A stretch of DNA of 64,000 bases from Flavobacterium magnum (GTDB lineage Bacteria > Bacteroidota > Bacteroidia > Flavobacteriales > Flavobacteriaceae). The stretch is from assembly GCF_003055625.1 (NCBI RefSeq), contig NZ_CP028811.1:1116001-1180000 (forward strand), in the 5' to 3' direction. The translations under genes were made by a program, and so were the position numbers. Numbering within the stretch: the stretch's first letter is position 1; the number at the start of each line of letters is the position of its first letter. The notes under the pieces were generated by a model, which saw only the letters and a program-made list of their open reading frames with translations, was not told the DNA's origin and did not search any database. Positions 10,047 to 18,178 of the stretch are shown piece after piece.

Positions 10047-11699
10047 TCAGTTTTCCTTTTCAGTCTCTTCAATAAAAAACGAGGGTGAAATCCCGGTGTG
10101 TTTTTTGAAAATCCTTACAAAAGTGGCCGCTTCCTTATAGCCTATTTCTTCCGCAATCGCCTGCAGCGTGTACTTCCGGAAAATGGCATCCTCCTTAATC
10201 TTTTTCAGCACATAATTCATCCTGAGCTCCTGTGTATATTCTGAAAAGGTCTGTTTTTTGTGATTGTTGAAATAATTTGAAAGGTACGATGTGTTCGTAT
10301 TGATCTTCTTCGCCACATAGCCGAGCTTAAAATCGGGCTTCAGGAAATCGTGCTTGCGCTCCATTTTCGCCAGGCCTTTGGCAATCTTTTCGATAACGTC
10401 CTCTTCCACGATTACCTTAATGGCCTCCTTATCGGCGGTTTGCTCTGGCGTGGCCTCAATATTTTCATTGGACGGCAGCGTGTTTTTTTGATTCAGCTTA
10501 TCGACAAGTTCGAGGTATTTCTGGTGCTGCCGTTTCTTCCTTCCCAGTGTAATGGCCCAATATCCGATGAATGATACCAGCAATATCGCGGCGATGGTTG
10601 TCAGAATACTATTTTCAATGCGTTTCTTTTGTAACGCCTTCCGAACCTCCTTCGATTTATAAAACCATTCAAGTTCATTGATTTTGTCTTTCGTGTCTTT
10701 TGCATTATACAACCTCTCGTATTTGTAGGAAAGGTCCTTAAAATACAGCGCTTTATCGGCATTCCCAAGCGTCTTGTACATGGTATACATGTTCTCATTA
10801 TTGACGTACAGGCTGTAATAGTCCTTATTTTCCAACAGCCGTTTCTGGCTTAGTGTGTAGTAATAGGCACTGTTGCCAATATCTTGCCGCGATGTGTAAT
10901 AGTAGAGCAGGTTGACATAATAATTCGGGTCGAAAAAGTGATGCGCCGCCGATTCAGTAATGCATTGTTTGAGTACTTCAGGATTCGGATTGTCCTTGAA
11001 ATTTTCACGGTTAAAAAGTGCCGCGTAATAAGCCTGGTAATTGCTTTTGTGGCAAAATTGCAGCGCCTTGTCCATATTCATCAGGACCGGCCCGAGGCTG
11101 TCATTGCCATATTTACGATAATATGAGTAGGCCTTATTTGAATAGTAATTGCACCAAACCAGCGAGTCGTTGAGTTTTTTTGCCAAAGTATACTGCTCCT
11201 TGAGATACTCCGAATATTTAACGTCATTGTCCATATCCAGCAGCGAGTAAATCAGGTTATTTACTACATTCTCATGGAATTCCGGATTGTCTTGCTTCGT
11301 CTTTTCGTAAAATTCATAGTACACCTTTTGCGCCTCATTATCGGATTTCGAATAATAATTTGCCGTATACCTGAAGGTGTTGCCAAAATAGCCACCCACC
11401 GCATCATTGTTTTTCTTTGCGGTCCTGATCGCAATCTTGGCAATTGAATCGCATTGTGCCGAGTTCCCCTGATAACATAAAATCTGGCATTTGGCCAATA
11501 ATTTCGCCACGGCATCTTTGTCGCTGTCCAATATCTTTTCGTTCAGTATCGTTCGCGTAAGCAGGGTGTCGTGGTAGATAATCTTTTCGGTTTTATCCAG
11601 GACGGAATCGTAATGCTGAAAAGAAGCGCTTAAATCCTCATTGTTCTTTGCACAGGAAGCCATAAGCAGGAAAGTACAAAGTGCGAAAAGACGGCTCAT
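10047..11699 (-). CDS. Membrane-tethered TPR / AraC-type transcriptional regulator
   Basis: 550 residues. The N-terminus resembles a lipoprotein or signal sequence (ALCTFLLMASC). Residues ~20-345 are helical and TPR-like (many Tyr-rich helix pairs, e.g. ADKALYFKDLSYKYERLY). A single transmembrane helix (ILTTIAAILLVSFIGYWAI) sits near residue 365, and the C-terminal ~110 residues are an AraC-type double helix-turn-helix (NTSYLSNYFNNHKKQTF; LQAIAEEIGYKEAATFVRIF). This architecture places the TPR sensor outside the inner membrane and the DNA-binding domain in the cytoplasm. It is recurrent in Flavobacteriia. The ligand and target genes are unknown. The adhesin gene downstream on the same strand is a plausible target by position only. 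Confidence 0.8.
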   Translation of the reverse strand: MSRLFALCTFLLMASCAKNNEDLSASFQHYDSVLDKTEKIIYHDTLLTRTILNEKILDSDKDAVAKLLAKCQILCYQGNSAQCDSIAKIAIRTAKKNNDAVGGYFGNTFRYTANYYSKSDNEAQKVYYEFYEKTKQDNPEFHENVVNNLIYSLLDMDNDVKYSEYLKEQYTLAKKLNDSLVWCNYYSNKAYSYYRKYGNDSLGPVLMNMDKALQFCHKSNYQAYYAALFNRENFKDNPNPEVLKQCITESAAHHFFDPNYYVNLLYYYTSRQDIGNSAYYYTLSQKRLLENKDYYSLYVNNENMYTMYKTLGNADKALYFKDLSYKYERLYNAKDTKDKINELEWFYKSKEVRKALQKKRIENSILTTIAAILLVSFIGYWAITLGRKKRQHQKYLELVDKLNQKNTLPSNENIEATPEQTADKEAIKVIVEEDVIEKIAKGLAKMERKHDFLKPDFKLGYVAKKINTNTSYLSNYFNNHKKQTFSEYTQELRMNYVLKKIKEDAIFRKYTLQAIAEEIGYKEAATFVRIFKKHTGISPSFFIEETEKEN

Positions 11700-11852
11700 T
11701 AATTTGCGGGTGATTTTTTTTATAAAGAAAATAAAAAAAAGTCAAATCCAACGGGCATTAACAACCAATAGTTAAAAAACATTGAATCTTGAGCCGGGCG
11801 CAAAATCTTTTAACATATTTAGCGGAATTTGCATGGAAAAATCACAAAACGG

Positions 11853-13280
11853 TCACATTTCGGCTTTCGCTATCTCATCAATCATACCATTAAATATGAA
11901 ATAGTGGAACGGCAGGACGGCGTACCAATAGAGTCGGCCGCCTAATCCAAGCGGCCTGAACGTCGCCGTCTGGTACAGCGTATTATCATCTGAAATCCGG
12001 AATTCAAGCCAGGCCTCGCCGGGAAGTTTCATCTCAGCATACAAGAGCAATCGTTTTTCGCTTCGGCTCGAATAGAGCACGCGCCAGAAATCGAGTGATT
12101 CTCCTGCGTAAATCACTGCCCGGTGCTTTCGTCCGCGTTTGAGGCCCACACCGCCGAAAAGTTTGTCAATGAAGCCACGCAGTTTCCACAGCCAATTGCC
12201 ATAATACCAGCCCGTATCACCGCCTAAAGCAAAAATCTTATCCAGTGCCAATGCGGGATTTGAAAGCTTCCGGGTTTTCATATCGCGGAAGCATCCATAT
12301 TCGGGCACCGCAATGAGGCGCTCCATGCCTGACGCGAGCGCCTCACTGGTCTGGGCATCTTTCCAGGTCGACAGCACGAGGTTTTGCTCAATCTTATCAA
12401 ACGCGATCGCAATCGCTTCCCGATAGGTGAGCAGCCTGATGCCGAGACGGTCGACCAGGTCGTTTTCCTTTGCGACGACTTCCACTTTCATGCTGTCCAC
12501 CAGGTTGCGCGCCAGGTGGTAGGAGGTTGATGTAATAAAATACAGCCAGTACGAAGACAGTTTCGGCGTCATCACTGGCAGGGTAAAAATCCTTCGGCGG
12601 AGTCCACGCTGTTGTGCAAATTGTAACAACATCTCGCGATAGGTCAGGATGTCGGGGCCATAAATGTCGAATTGCTGCCCGTAGCAGTCTTCGCGAAGCA
12701 GGACGCCCTCGAGAAATTCGATGACATTCCGTATTGCGATGGGCTGGCATTTTGTCTGAAGCCAACGCGGTGCGACCATTACCGGTAACTTTTCGACGAG
12801 GTCGCGGATGATTTCAAATGAGGCACTGCCTGAGCCTACGATAATGCCTGCCCTGAGCGCCGTCAGTGGCACGGTGGAGGCATGCAGGATGGCCTCAACA
12901 GATTTCCTCGATTCAAGGTGCGGTGAGAGTTGGCTGTCATTCACGATCCCGGTCAGGTAAATGACCTGCCGGCACTGCGTTTTTTCGATTTGGCGCACGA
13001 AATTTTTTGCCGAAATCGCTTCCATACGCTCAAAGTCTTTGCCGCTGTTCATCGAATGCACGAGGTAATAGGCAGCGTCTATGGCATATGGGATGTTGCC
13101 CAGCGTCTTTTCGTTAAGCAGGTCAAGCGCAATGACGGATAGCCTGTCGGTGTTGTATTTTTTCCGGTCGAAACGGGCACGATCCCTGACCGCGCAGACG
13201 ACTTCGTGGCCCTGGTCCAGCAGTACCGGTATAAGTCTTTGTCCGATGTAGCCTGACGCGCCTGTAAGCAGGATTCTCAT
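11853..13280 (-). CDS. NAD(P)-binding Rossmann protein with DUF2867 domain
   Basis: 475 residues when started at the ATG at 13280 (MRILLTGASGYIGQRLIPVL). An upstream in-frame extension would lie inside the preceding gene and was rejected. The N-terminal ~300 residues are an atypical extended SDR with the nucleotide-binding GASGYIG motif. The C-terminal ~150 residues (from about LGGDTGWYYGNWLW to PFHYFIFNGMI) match DUF2867. The start is 2 bp after the stop of the SDR gene, so the two are translationally coupled in one operon with the photolyase-like gene. Homologues are often found beside photolyase genes in marine and freshwater bacteria; the reaction is not known. Confidence 0.85.
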   Translation of the reverse strand: MRILLTGASGYIGQRLIPVLLDQGHEVVCAVRDRARFDRKKYNTDRLSVIALDLLNEKTLGNIPYAIDAAYYLVHSMNSGKDFERMEAISAKNFVRQIEKTQCRQVIYLTGIVNDSQLSPHLESRKSVEAILHASTVPLTALRAGIIVGSGSASFEIIRDLVEKLPVMVAPRWLQTKCQPIAIRNVIEFLEGVLLREDCYGQQFDIYGPDILTYREMLLQFAQQRGLRRRIFTLPVMTPKLSSYWLYFITSTSYHLARNLVDSMKVEVVAKENDLVDRLGIRLLTYREAIAIAFDKIEQNLVLSTWKDAQTSEALASGMERLIAVPEYGCFRDMKTRKLSNPALALDKIFALGGDTGWYYGNWLWKLRGFIDKLFGGVGLKRGRKHRAVIYAGESLDFWRVLYSSRSEKRLLLYAEMKLPGEAWLEFRISDDNTLYQTATFRPLGLGGRLYWYAVLPFHYFIFNGMIDEIAKAEM

Positions 13281-13282
13281 GA

Positions 13283-13981
13283 TTATTTCATTATGGTTCC
13301 CAGTCCGCCATCGATATGGACAACCTGTCCGGTCATCCAACCGGCATTCAAAAGGTAAATCGCCAGATCAGCGATGTCTTCCGCACTGCCGATGCGTTTC
13401 AGCGGATGGCGGTCCATGCCTGACTGACGCTTGGCATCTGAATTGAGCAGCATTTTCGCCAAAGGCGTATCAGTAAGCGACGGGGCAATGCAGTTGACCC
13501 TGACTTTCGGCGCAAATTCTGCGGCAAGCGATTTCGTGAGTCCCTGCACCGCGGCTTTGCTGATGCTGATGCTGGTGTGGAAAGGCATCCCGATTTCAGC
13601 AGCGACCGAACTGAACAACACAATGCCGGGATGGCTTGTTTCGGAAAGGTTCCTGCGGTATTTGCTGATCAGCCGGAAAGCGCCAAGCACATTGATCCTG
13701 AAGTCGTCGAGGATGTCACTTTCCTTTACTGATGATAAAGGCTTAAGGTTGATCGAGCCCGGGGTGTAAACCATGCCGTCAAGGGTACCATCGATGTCCG
13801 GAAGTGGTTCATCCAGCATGAAATCATGTCGGATAAATTCCAGAGCGCTGTGTTGCGGCAGGTTTTCGGGACTTCTGCCTATCGCAATGATATGGCATCC
13901 GTCGTCAAGTAGTTTTTGGCAGATTTCCCGCCCGATGCCGCTGCTGGCACCTGCAATAAGGTATTTTTTTTGGTCATTCAT
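13283..13981 (-). CDS. SDR-family protein lacking the catalytic tyrosine
   Basis: 232 residues with a short-chain dehydrogenase fold. It has the nucleotide-binding motif AGASSGIG at the N-terminus, a Ser in LFSSVAAEIG, and the C-terminal GQVVHIDGG typical of classical SDRs. The YxxxK active-site motif reads ISISK (context FHTSISISKAAVQG), so the catalytic Tyr is Ile, and the usual NNAG reads TPGS. The DNA was checked by reverse complement and the reading is unambiguous. It overlaps the photolyase-like gene by 8 bp and is followed 2 bp later by the DUF2867 gene. A non-catalytic or altered role is inferred. Confidence 0.85.
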   Translation of the reverse strand: MNDQKKYLIAGASSGIGREICQKLLDDGCHIIAIGRSPENLPQHSALEFIRHDFMLDEPLPDIDGTLDGMVYTPGSINLKPLSSVKESDILDDFRINVLGAFRLISKYRRNLSETSHPGIVLFSSVAAEIGMPFHTSISISKAAVQGLTKSLAAEFAPKVRVNCIAPSLTDTPLAKMLLNSDAKRQSGMDRHPLKRIGSAEDIADLAIYLLNAGWMTGQVVHIDGGLGTIMK

Positions 13982-15065
13982 AATTCAGGTATTTTAAACA
14001 GGCTGTATAATATTTGGAATAAGATGGGTAAAAACCGGTGACTTCGGGCACGATCCATTCGCGGCTTTCCACCTGCGCCCCGTGGTAATTGATGATGGGA
14101 TGCTCCCGCGCGATGAACCGGACTTCGGGATAAGCCGATCGCAGGTCTTCAAACTCACCGCAATAGACTTTCAGATTGGGAATGTTCCTGGAGAGCGCCA
14201 GCACAAAAGCCATTACTTTTTCGCTGACAGGAAATTTTCGGAAATGCGACGGTTCAAGGATCAATATGCGGTCGTAGTGCTCATGCTCGTGCCAAAAAGG
14301 ATTGAGGTTGTAAAAGTCGTACAAAAGTGCGGTGGCTGTTTTCAGGTCAGGTATCCCTGTTTTTGTAAGGAACGTATCAAGCACCGGAACGGTGTGGTCC
14401 TTAAGTATTTCGGGCACCGGCATGTCCTGCAGCTCGTCATAGGTGCAGTCCAGGAAGGTCGCCGACTGCTGTGATCTGCTGTAGAAATTGATGTTTTCCT
14501 GGTTCGCAATGTACTTCTTCCCGGTCAGGTTTCCGGCGACCCATTGCCAACTCGCAAAATTGCTGGCGACGTCGGCATCAAGCAGGTGGTAATACATCCA
14601 GCCGGCCGGTACTGAAAATCCGAGACGCGCCACATTGCAGCAAATTGATGCCACGTAAAGTCGGAAGTGGTTATGCATGTAGCCGGTTTGGTAAAGGTCG
14701 TGCACGGCAGCGTCAATTTCCCGGATGCCCGTGACGCCATTCAAAATGGCAATGGGTATACCCGAAATTTTCGCATCGCTGTCGGTGCGGATGGATGCGT
14801 GATACAATTCCGGACGCGACTGCAGCAATCTTTGAAAATAGTCCCTCCACAGGAGCTCGCGTATGAACTTTTCAAGCACCGTTTTCGGATATCTCGCTTT
14901 GAGATTCCGGAACACCTGCCGGGTCGTTATCACACCCCTGGAAATGTAAGGCGACAGGCGTGACACCTGTCCATCCTTAAAATTTCGCGTGGCGGCGTAA
15001 TGGGTAGGGTCGAAGTTTTCAACGCAAGCGAGAATTTCATCAATGGCGGTAGGGAAGCTATTCAT
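13974..15065 (-). CDS. Photolyase/cryptochrome-like FAD-binding protein without the N-terminal antenna domain
   Basis: 363 residues. Residues ~20-215 carry the FAD-binding signatures of the photolyase/cryptochrome family: RNFKDGQVSRLSPYISRG, FIRELLWRDYF, TGIREIDAAVHDLYQTGYMH, LLDADVASNFASWQWVAG. The usual N-terminal alpha/beta chromophore domain is absent; the protein starts directly with the FAD domain. The C-terminal ~140 residues (DRILILEPSHFRKFPVS... to YYTACLKYL) look like a separate alpha/beta domain, as if the domain order were inverted. It is the first gene of an operon with the SDR and DUF2867 genes. DNA repair or light sensing is inferred from the family. Confidence 0.85.
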   Translation of the reverse strand: MNSFPTAIDEILACVENFDPTHYAATRNFKDGQVSRLSPYISRGVITTRQVFRNLKARYPKTVLEKFIRELLWRDYFQRLLQSRPELYHASIRTDSDAKISGIPIAILNGVTGIREIDAAVHDLYQTGYMHNHFRLYVASICCNVARLGFSVPAGWMYYHLLDADVASNFASWQWVAGNLTGKKYIANQENINFYSRSQQSATFLDCTYDELQDMPVPEILKDHTVPVLDTFLTKTGIPDLKTATALLYDFYNLNPFWHEHEHYDRILILEPSHFRKFPVSEKVMAFVLALSRNIPNLKVYCGEFEDLRSAYPEVRFIAREHPIINYHGAQVESREWIVPEVTGFYPSYSKYYTACLKYLNYE

Positions 15066-15311
15066 ACCATAAAAATAGGCATTATATTTTTGTTTAACAA
15101 TATTATTTAAAAATTAAACAAAATGTTTTCATCCGCAAGGGATTTTGGTTTCCTGTCCTTTCTAAAGCGATGGGGATGACTGCACCCGGTGGCTGCATTT
15201 CGCTGTGCTTATTTCGACACTCGACTTTCCAATTTCGATGATTCCGTTCCAGAGGTGGGTATTGGGCGTTCGACAATACATTACTCGGAAGCAAAAACTT
15301 CCCAAAACAAT
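15066..15311. other. Intergenic region, no gene recognised
   Basis: Lies between the photolyase-like operon and the terminator of the permease operon. A 63-codon frame at 15103-15294 shows no recognisable composition or ribosome-binding site. The photolyase-like operon promoter is expected at its left end (AT-rich at 15070-15120), but no full TAnnTTTG box was found. Confidence 0.5.
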
Positions 15312-15339
15312 AAAGACCTCACATCGCGGTGAAGTCTTT
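15312..15339 (-). terminator. Terminator of the EamA-APC operon
   Basis: AAAGACCTCAC / GTGAAGTCTTT with a 6-nt loop and one wobble pair, followed on the minus strand by TATTGTTTT. It lies 33 bp past the permease stop. A nearly identical hairpin follows the tRNA-Asn at 29307-29335. Confidence 0.75.
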
Positions 15340-15371
15340 TCTTTGATAAGCGATTCAAAACCGGTTGCGTC

Positions 15372-16817
15372 TTATGGTTTCGCCTGCGCCCTTAATTTAC
15401 TGTTTTTCCTGCCGTAAAAAAAGTAAACCGCAAAGCCAATCAGCAACCATACAATCAGCCTGATCCAGGTATCGAGTGGCAATGAAAACATCATGACCAG
15501 ACAGGTTACAATGCCCAAAATAGGGACTAGGGGGACAAATGGCGTTTTAAAAGGGCGCTCGAGTTGGGGTTGTTGCCTGCGCAGTATCAGTATGCCCAAA
15601 CAAACCATAACGAACGCCAAAAGGGTGCCTATACTGGTCATCTCGCCCACGACGCTGATGGGGACAAATCCTGCGAACAAGCTGATGAACAGGCACAATA
15701 CGAGATTCGATCTCGATGGCGTCTGGAATTTCGGATGCAGTTTTGAGAACACTCCGGGCAGGAGTCCGTCTTTGCTCATGGCATAAAACACCCTTGACTG
15801 GCCGAGTAAGTCCACCAAAATTACAGACGTATAACCGATCAAAATGGCAAGGATTACCGCGACACCGAGCCATTCGTAAGGGGTGTTTGCAATCGCGATG
15901 GCTACCGGGGCAGCGCTGTTCTTGAAATCTGTGTAATTGGCCAGTCCGGTCATCACATACCCGAAAAGGATAAACAGGACCGTACATACCAACAATGACC
16001 CCAAAATACCGATAGGCATATTGCGCTGCGGATTCCGGGTTTCCTGCGCCATGGTTGCCACAATATCAAATCCGATGAATACAAAAAATACAACCCCGGC
16101 GCCCCGCAGGATGCCGCTCCAGCCGTACTCACCAAATGTCCCGGTATTGTTGGGGATGTATGGCTGGTAATTTCCGGGGTCAATGTAATGCCATCCGAGG
16201 CCAATGAACGCAATAACCACACCGACTTTAAGGGTGACCACGATGATGTTAAATATCGCAGATGATTTGGTGCCCCGGATAATGATGGCCGTAATCACGA
16301 AGATGATGAGTACCGCAGGAAGATTCACTATCCCGCTTACGACAGAACCGTCCAGTAATGTCACAGATTCAAAGGGCGACTGCACCAGTTGCGGCGGAAT
16401 GTGAATATCAAACTTTTCAAGGAATTTGACAAGGTACTGCGACCAACTGATGCCAACAGTCGCCGCACCCACTGAATATTCCAGTACCAAATCCCACCCG
16501 ATGATCCAGGCAAACAATTCGCCCAAAGTGGCATAGGCATAAGCGTAGGCGCTGCCGGAAACAGGAACCATCGCCGCGAATTCTGCGTAACACAACGCAC
16601 TAAACGCACAGCCCACCGCCGCTATGATAAATGATAAGGTTACTGCAGGTCCTGCATTATTGGCTGCGGCAATCCCGGTAAGTGAAAACAGACCTGCGCC
16701 GATGATAACTCCTACACCGATGGCAACCAGGTTTACGGCACCTAAACTTCGTTTCAATGTCCCTTTGCCTGTCTGTGCGGCCTCGCTTTTTAATAATTCA
16801 ATTGATTTTCTCAGCAT
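15372..16817 (-). CDS. APC-family amino acid permease (cationic amino acid transporter type)
   Basis: 481 residues, almost entirely hydrophobic, with about 12-14 transmembrane helices. The N-terminal LKRSLGAVNLVAIGVGVIIG followed by AGLFSLTG is the helix 1 substrate-binding motif of the APC superfamily, and FVFIGFDIVATMAQETRNPQ is the conserved helix 6 region of YfnA/CAT-like transporters. It is an inner-membrane amino acid importer or exchanger by family; the substrate cannot be read from sequence. The gene starts 2 bp after the EamA stop and so is cotranscribed with it, downstream of the tandem Cys/Met leader peptides. This makes a sulfur amino acid a candidate substrate (inference). Confidence 0.88.
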   Translation of the reverse strand: MLRKSIELLKSEAAQTGKGTLKRSLGAVNLVAIGVGVIIGAGLFSLTGIAAANNAGPAVTLSFIIAAVGCAFSALCYAEFAAMVPVSGSAYAYAYATLGELFAWIIGWDLVLEYSVGAATVGISWSQYLVKFLEKFDIHIPPQLVQSPFESVTLLDGSVVSGIVNLPAVLIIFVITAIIIRGTKSSAIFNIIVVTLKVGVVIAFIGLGWHYIDPGNYQPYIPNNTGTFGEYGWSGILRGAGVVFFVFIGFDIVATMAQETRNPQRNMPIGILGSLLVCTVLFILFGYVMTGLANYTDFKNSAAPVAIAIANTPYEWLGVAVILAILIGYTSVILVDLLGQSRVFYAMSKDGLLPGVFSKLHPKFQTPSRSNLVLCLFISLFAGFVPISVVGEMTSIGTLLAFVMVCLGILILRRQQPQLERPFKTPFVPLVPILGIVTCLVMMFSLPLDTWIRLIVWLLIGFAVYFFYGRKNSKLRAQAKP

Positions 16818-16819
16818 AG

Positions 16820-17821
16820 TTATTGGGTGATGTATTTATATGGGTTGACAATCCTTTTTAGGACCTGATTGAATTTCCTGATTTTTACCTGGGTTCGTTT
16901 TTCAAATTGGTAGCGCGACAAATTGGTTAATGCCACACCTGAAAGTATGATCCCCAACCCCGCGAATTGTGCTGAGGAAATGCATTCGTTGGCAACAAGC
17001 CAGCCGATGATAACCGCCACGATAGGGTTGATGTACGTGTGCGTGCTGACCAGGACGGGATCTTTGACAGACAAAAGCCAGATGTAAGAAACATAGGCCG
17101 TAATGGATCCGAAGAAAACGAGGAAGAGCAGTCCAAGTATCGAGGAAGTCGTGATTTCGGACAGCTCGAATACTGTCCACTCGCCGCGGAACAGCGCGAC
17201 AATGAGGCTTGCTACCCCGGCAACAATCAGTTGTTGGGCGATGTTCATAAACGTGGAATTTCCTGCCGGATTGTTCTTCGAGTACAATGAACCGATGACC
17301 CAGGACACTGAGCTCAATGCCAGAATAATAAATGCAAGCACTTTCAGGCTGCCGTCATTTTCAGCCTGGGCCGGCCTTACACTGCCTTGGAGAAAAAGCA
17401 ATAAACCGGCAAAGCCAATGATCAGGCCGAGTGTAATTAATCTATTGGAAAAATAGGTTTTCCAGTTTTTCCTGTCGAGCGCAATAAACCAGAACGGTCC
17501 GGTGGCGATGGCAATCGCGGCCTCAGTCGACGTCACGTATTGCTCGCCCCAGGCAACCAGTCCCGTGCCGCCCGTAAGGATCAGGATGCCGGTAATGGCA
17601 TTTTTTTTCCATCCTGTCGCCGATCCGGTGCTTTCTTTTTTGCTTTTGCGCCAAAGCAACAGCAGTACTCCGGCGGCCAGGAATCTGAAACCGGAAAGAA
17701 TGAACGGTGGAAACCCTTTGAGGCCATATGATATGGCGAGGAAAGTGGAACCCCAGATGACATAGATTCCGGCAAACGCCAGCACAATTAGCAGCGTAGT
17801 TTTATTTTTTATAATTGACAT
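16820..17821 (-). CDS. EamA/DMT-family transporter
   Basis: 333 residues with about ten transmembrane helices arranged as two EamA repeats (start of repeat 1: AFAGIYVIWGSTFLAISYGL; repeat 2 contains FGSITAYVSYIWLL and LSGVALTNL). The drug/metabolite transporter superfamily includes exporters of O-acetylserine and cysteine (E. coli EamA/YdeD) and many other metabolites. The ATG at 17821 follows a terminator hairpin by about 30 bp. The gene sits under the control region with two Cys-rich leader ORFs, which makes transport linked to cysteine or methionine plausible but unproven. The C-terminal ~30 residues are basic and cytoplasmic. Confidence 0.88.
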   Translation of the reverse strand: MSIIKNKTTLLIVLAFAGIYVIWGSTFLAISYGLKGFPPFILSGFRFLAAGVLLLLWRKSKKESTGSATGWKKNAITGILILTGGTGLVAWGEQYVTSTEAAIAIATGPFWFIALDRKNWKTYFSNRLITLGLIIGFAGLLLFLQGSVRPAQAENDGSLKVLAFIILALSSVSWVIGSLYSKNNPAGNSTFMNIAQQLIVAGVASLIVALFRGEWTVFELSEITTSSILGLLFLVFFGSITAYVSYIWLLSVKDPVLVSTHTYINPIVAVIIGWLVANECISSAQFAGLGIILSGVALTNLSRYQFEKRTQVKIRKFNQVLKRIVNPYKYITQ

Positions 17822-17851
17822 GATATTTTTTTTGAAGGTTTAAATAAAAAA

Positions 17852-17881
17852 AGGCCCTTGCTCTGAGTTGAGGAAGGACCT
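17852..17881 (-). terminator. Attenuator terminator 2, before the EamA gene
   Basis: On the minus strand AGGTCCTT pairs with AAGGGCCT (8 bp, one G-T), followed by TTTTTTTATTT. It stands between leader peptide 2 and the EamA start codon, so it can control read-through into the operon. Confidence 0.8.
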
Positions 17882-17902
17882 GATAATTACATTGGTGTAT
17901 AA

Positions 17903-18004
17903 CTAAGAAGACACATTCCGGCAACAATGGACGCACATCATCATATGGCAGCAGTCCATTGAGTGGTGTTTTTTTGCGAAATTTTTACTTGCCTGTGTTT
18001 TCAT
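17903..18004 (-). CDS. Leader peptide 2 (33 aa, Cys/Met/His-rich)
   Basis: A short ORF of 33 codons plus TAG. The N-terminal half is basic (SKNFAKKHH). The second half is MDCCHMMMCVHCC followed by RNVSS, with five Cys and four Met within 13 codons. It ends 22 bp before the 5' arm of terminator 2, which precedes the EamA gene. Within the ORF, CAATGGAC (17954-17961) is perfectly complementary to GTCCATTG (17925-17932), and these 8-bp arms bracket the Cys-Cys-His-Met-Met-Met-Cys codons. This is the organisation of an attenuation leader. The alternative that it is a functional small protein cannot be excluded. It is not in the list of longer frames. Confidence 0.7.
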   Translation of the reverse strand: MKTQASKNFAKKHHSMDCCHMMMCVHCCRNVSS

Positions 18005-18030
18005 AGTATTCAAATTAGGGTTAAACAAAA

Positions 18031-18056
18031 AAAGCCTTTCGGATATGAAAGGCTTT
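18031..18056 (-). terminator. Attenuator terminator 1, between the two leader peptides
   Basis: On the minus strand AAAGCCTTTC / GAAAGGCTTT form a perfect 10-bp stem with a 6-nt loop, and seven T follow. It lies 24 bp after the stop codon of leader peptide 1. Confidence 0.88.
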
Positions 18057-18101
18057 ATAAACTTGTGAAAATAAAATTATTTATCTCGGGGCCATTTCAT
18101 A
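18044..18101 (-). promoter_or_regulatory. Antiterminator pairing between leader 1 and terminator 1
   Basis: On the minus-strand transcript UAUGAAAUGGC (18101-18091, codons Tyr24 to Ala27 of leader 1) is complementary to GCCUUUCAUA (18053-18044): 7 bp, one bulged U, then 3 bp. The second element is the 5' arm of terminator 1 plus loop bases, so the two structures are mutually exclusive. A ribosome stalled at the Cys/Met codons (13-19) would leave 24-27 free and favour read-through. A ribosome reaching the stop codon would cover them and favour termination. Confidence 0.7.
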
Positions 18102-18170
18102 CAACGCATCAGACATGCAGCACATCATGCAGCAAACTGTGGTCATCTTATTATGGCTTATATTTCTCAT
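18081..18170 (-). CDS. Leader peptide 1 (29 aa, CCMMCCM motif)
   Basis: A 29-codon ORF plus TAA with start ATG at 18170. Codons 13-19 are Cys-Cys-Met-Met-Cys-Cys-Met, preceded by NKMTTV and followed by SDALYEMAPR. The ATG lies 8 nt after a perfect TACTTTTG -7 box, so the transcript would be almost leaderless. A perfect terminator follows the stop codon, and the last codons can form an antiterminator with it. The ORF is too short for ordinary gene calls; the run of four Cys and three Met codons in seven positions argues strongly for a sensing role in Cys or Met supply. Downstream are leader peptide 2, the EamA transporter and the APC permease. Confidence 0.78.
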   Translation of the reverse strand: MRNISHNKMTTVCCMMCCMSDALYEMAPR

Positions 18171-18178
18171 TTCGGGTA

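Noticed and set aside
13281..13340. Upstream extension of the DUF2867 gene
   Set aside because: It lies within the preceding SDR gene; the Rossmann motif starts at the ATG at 13280.
15103..15294. 63-codon minus-strand frame between two operons
   Set aside because: No ribosome-binding site, no family resemblance, unusual composition.
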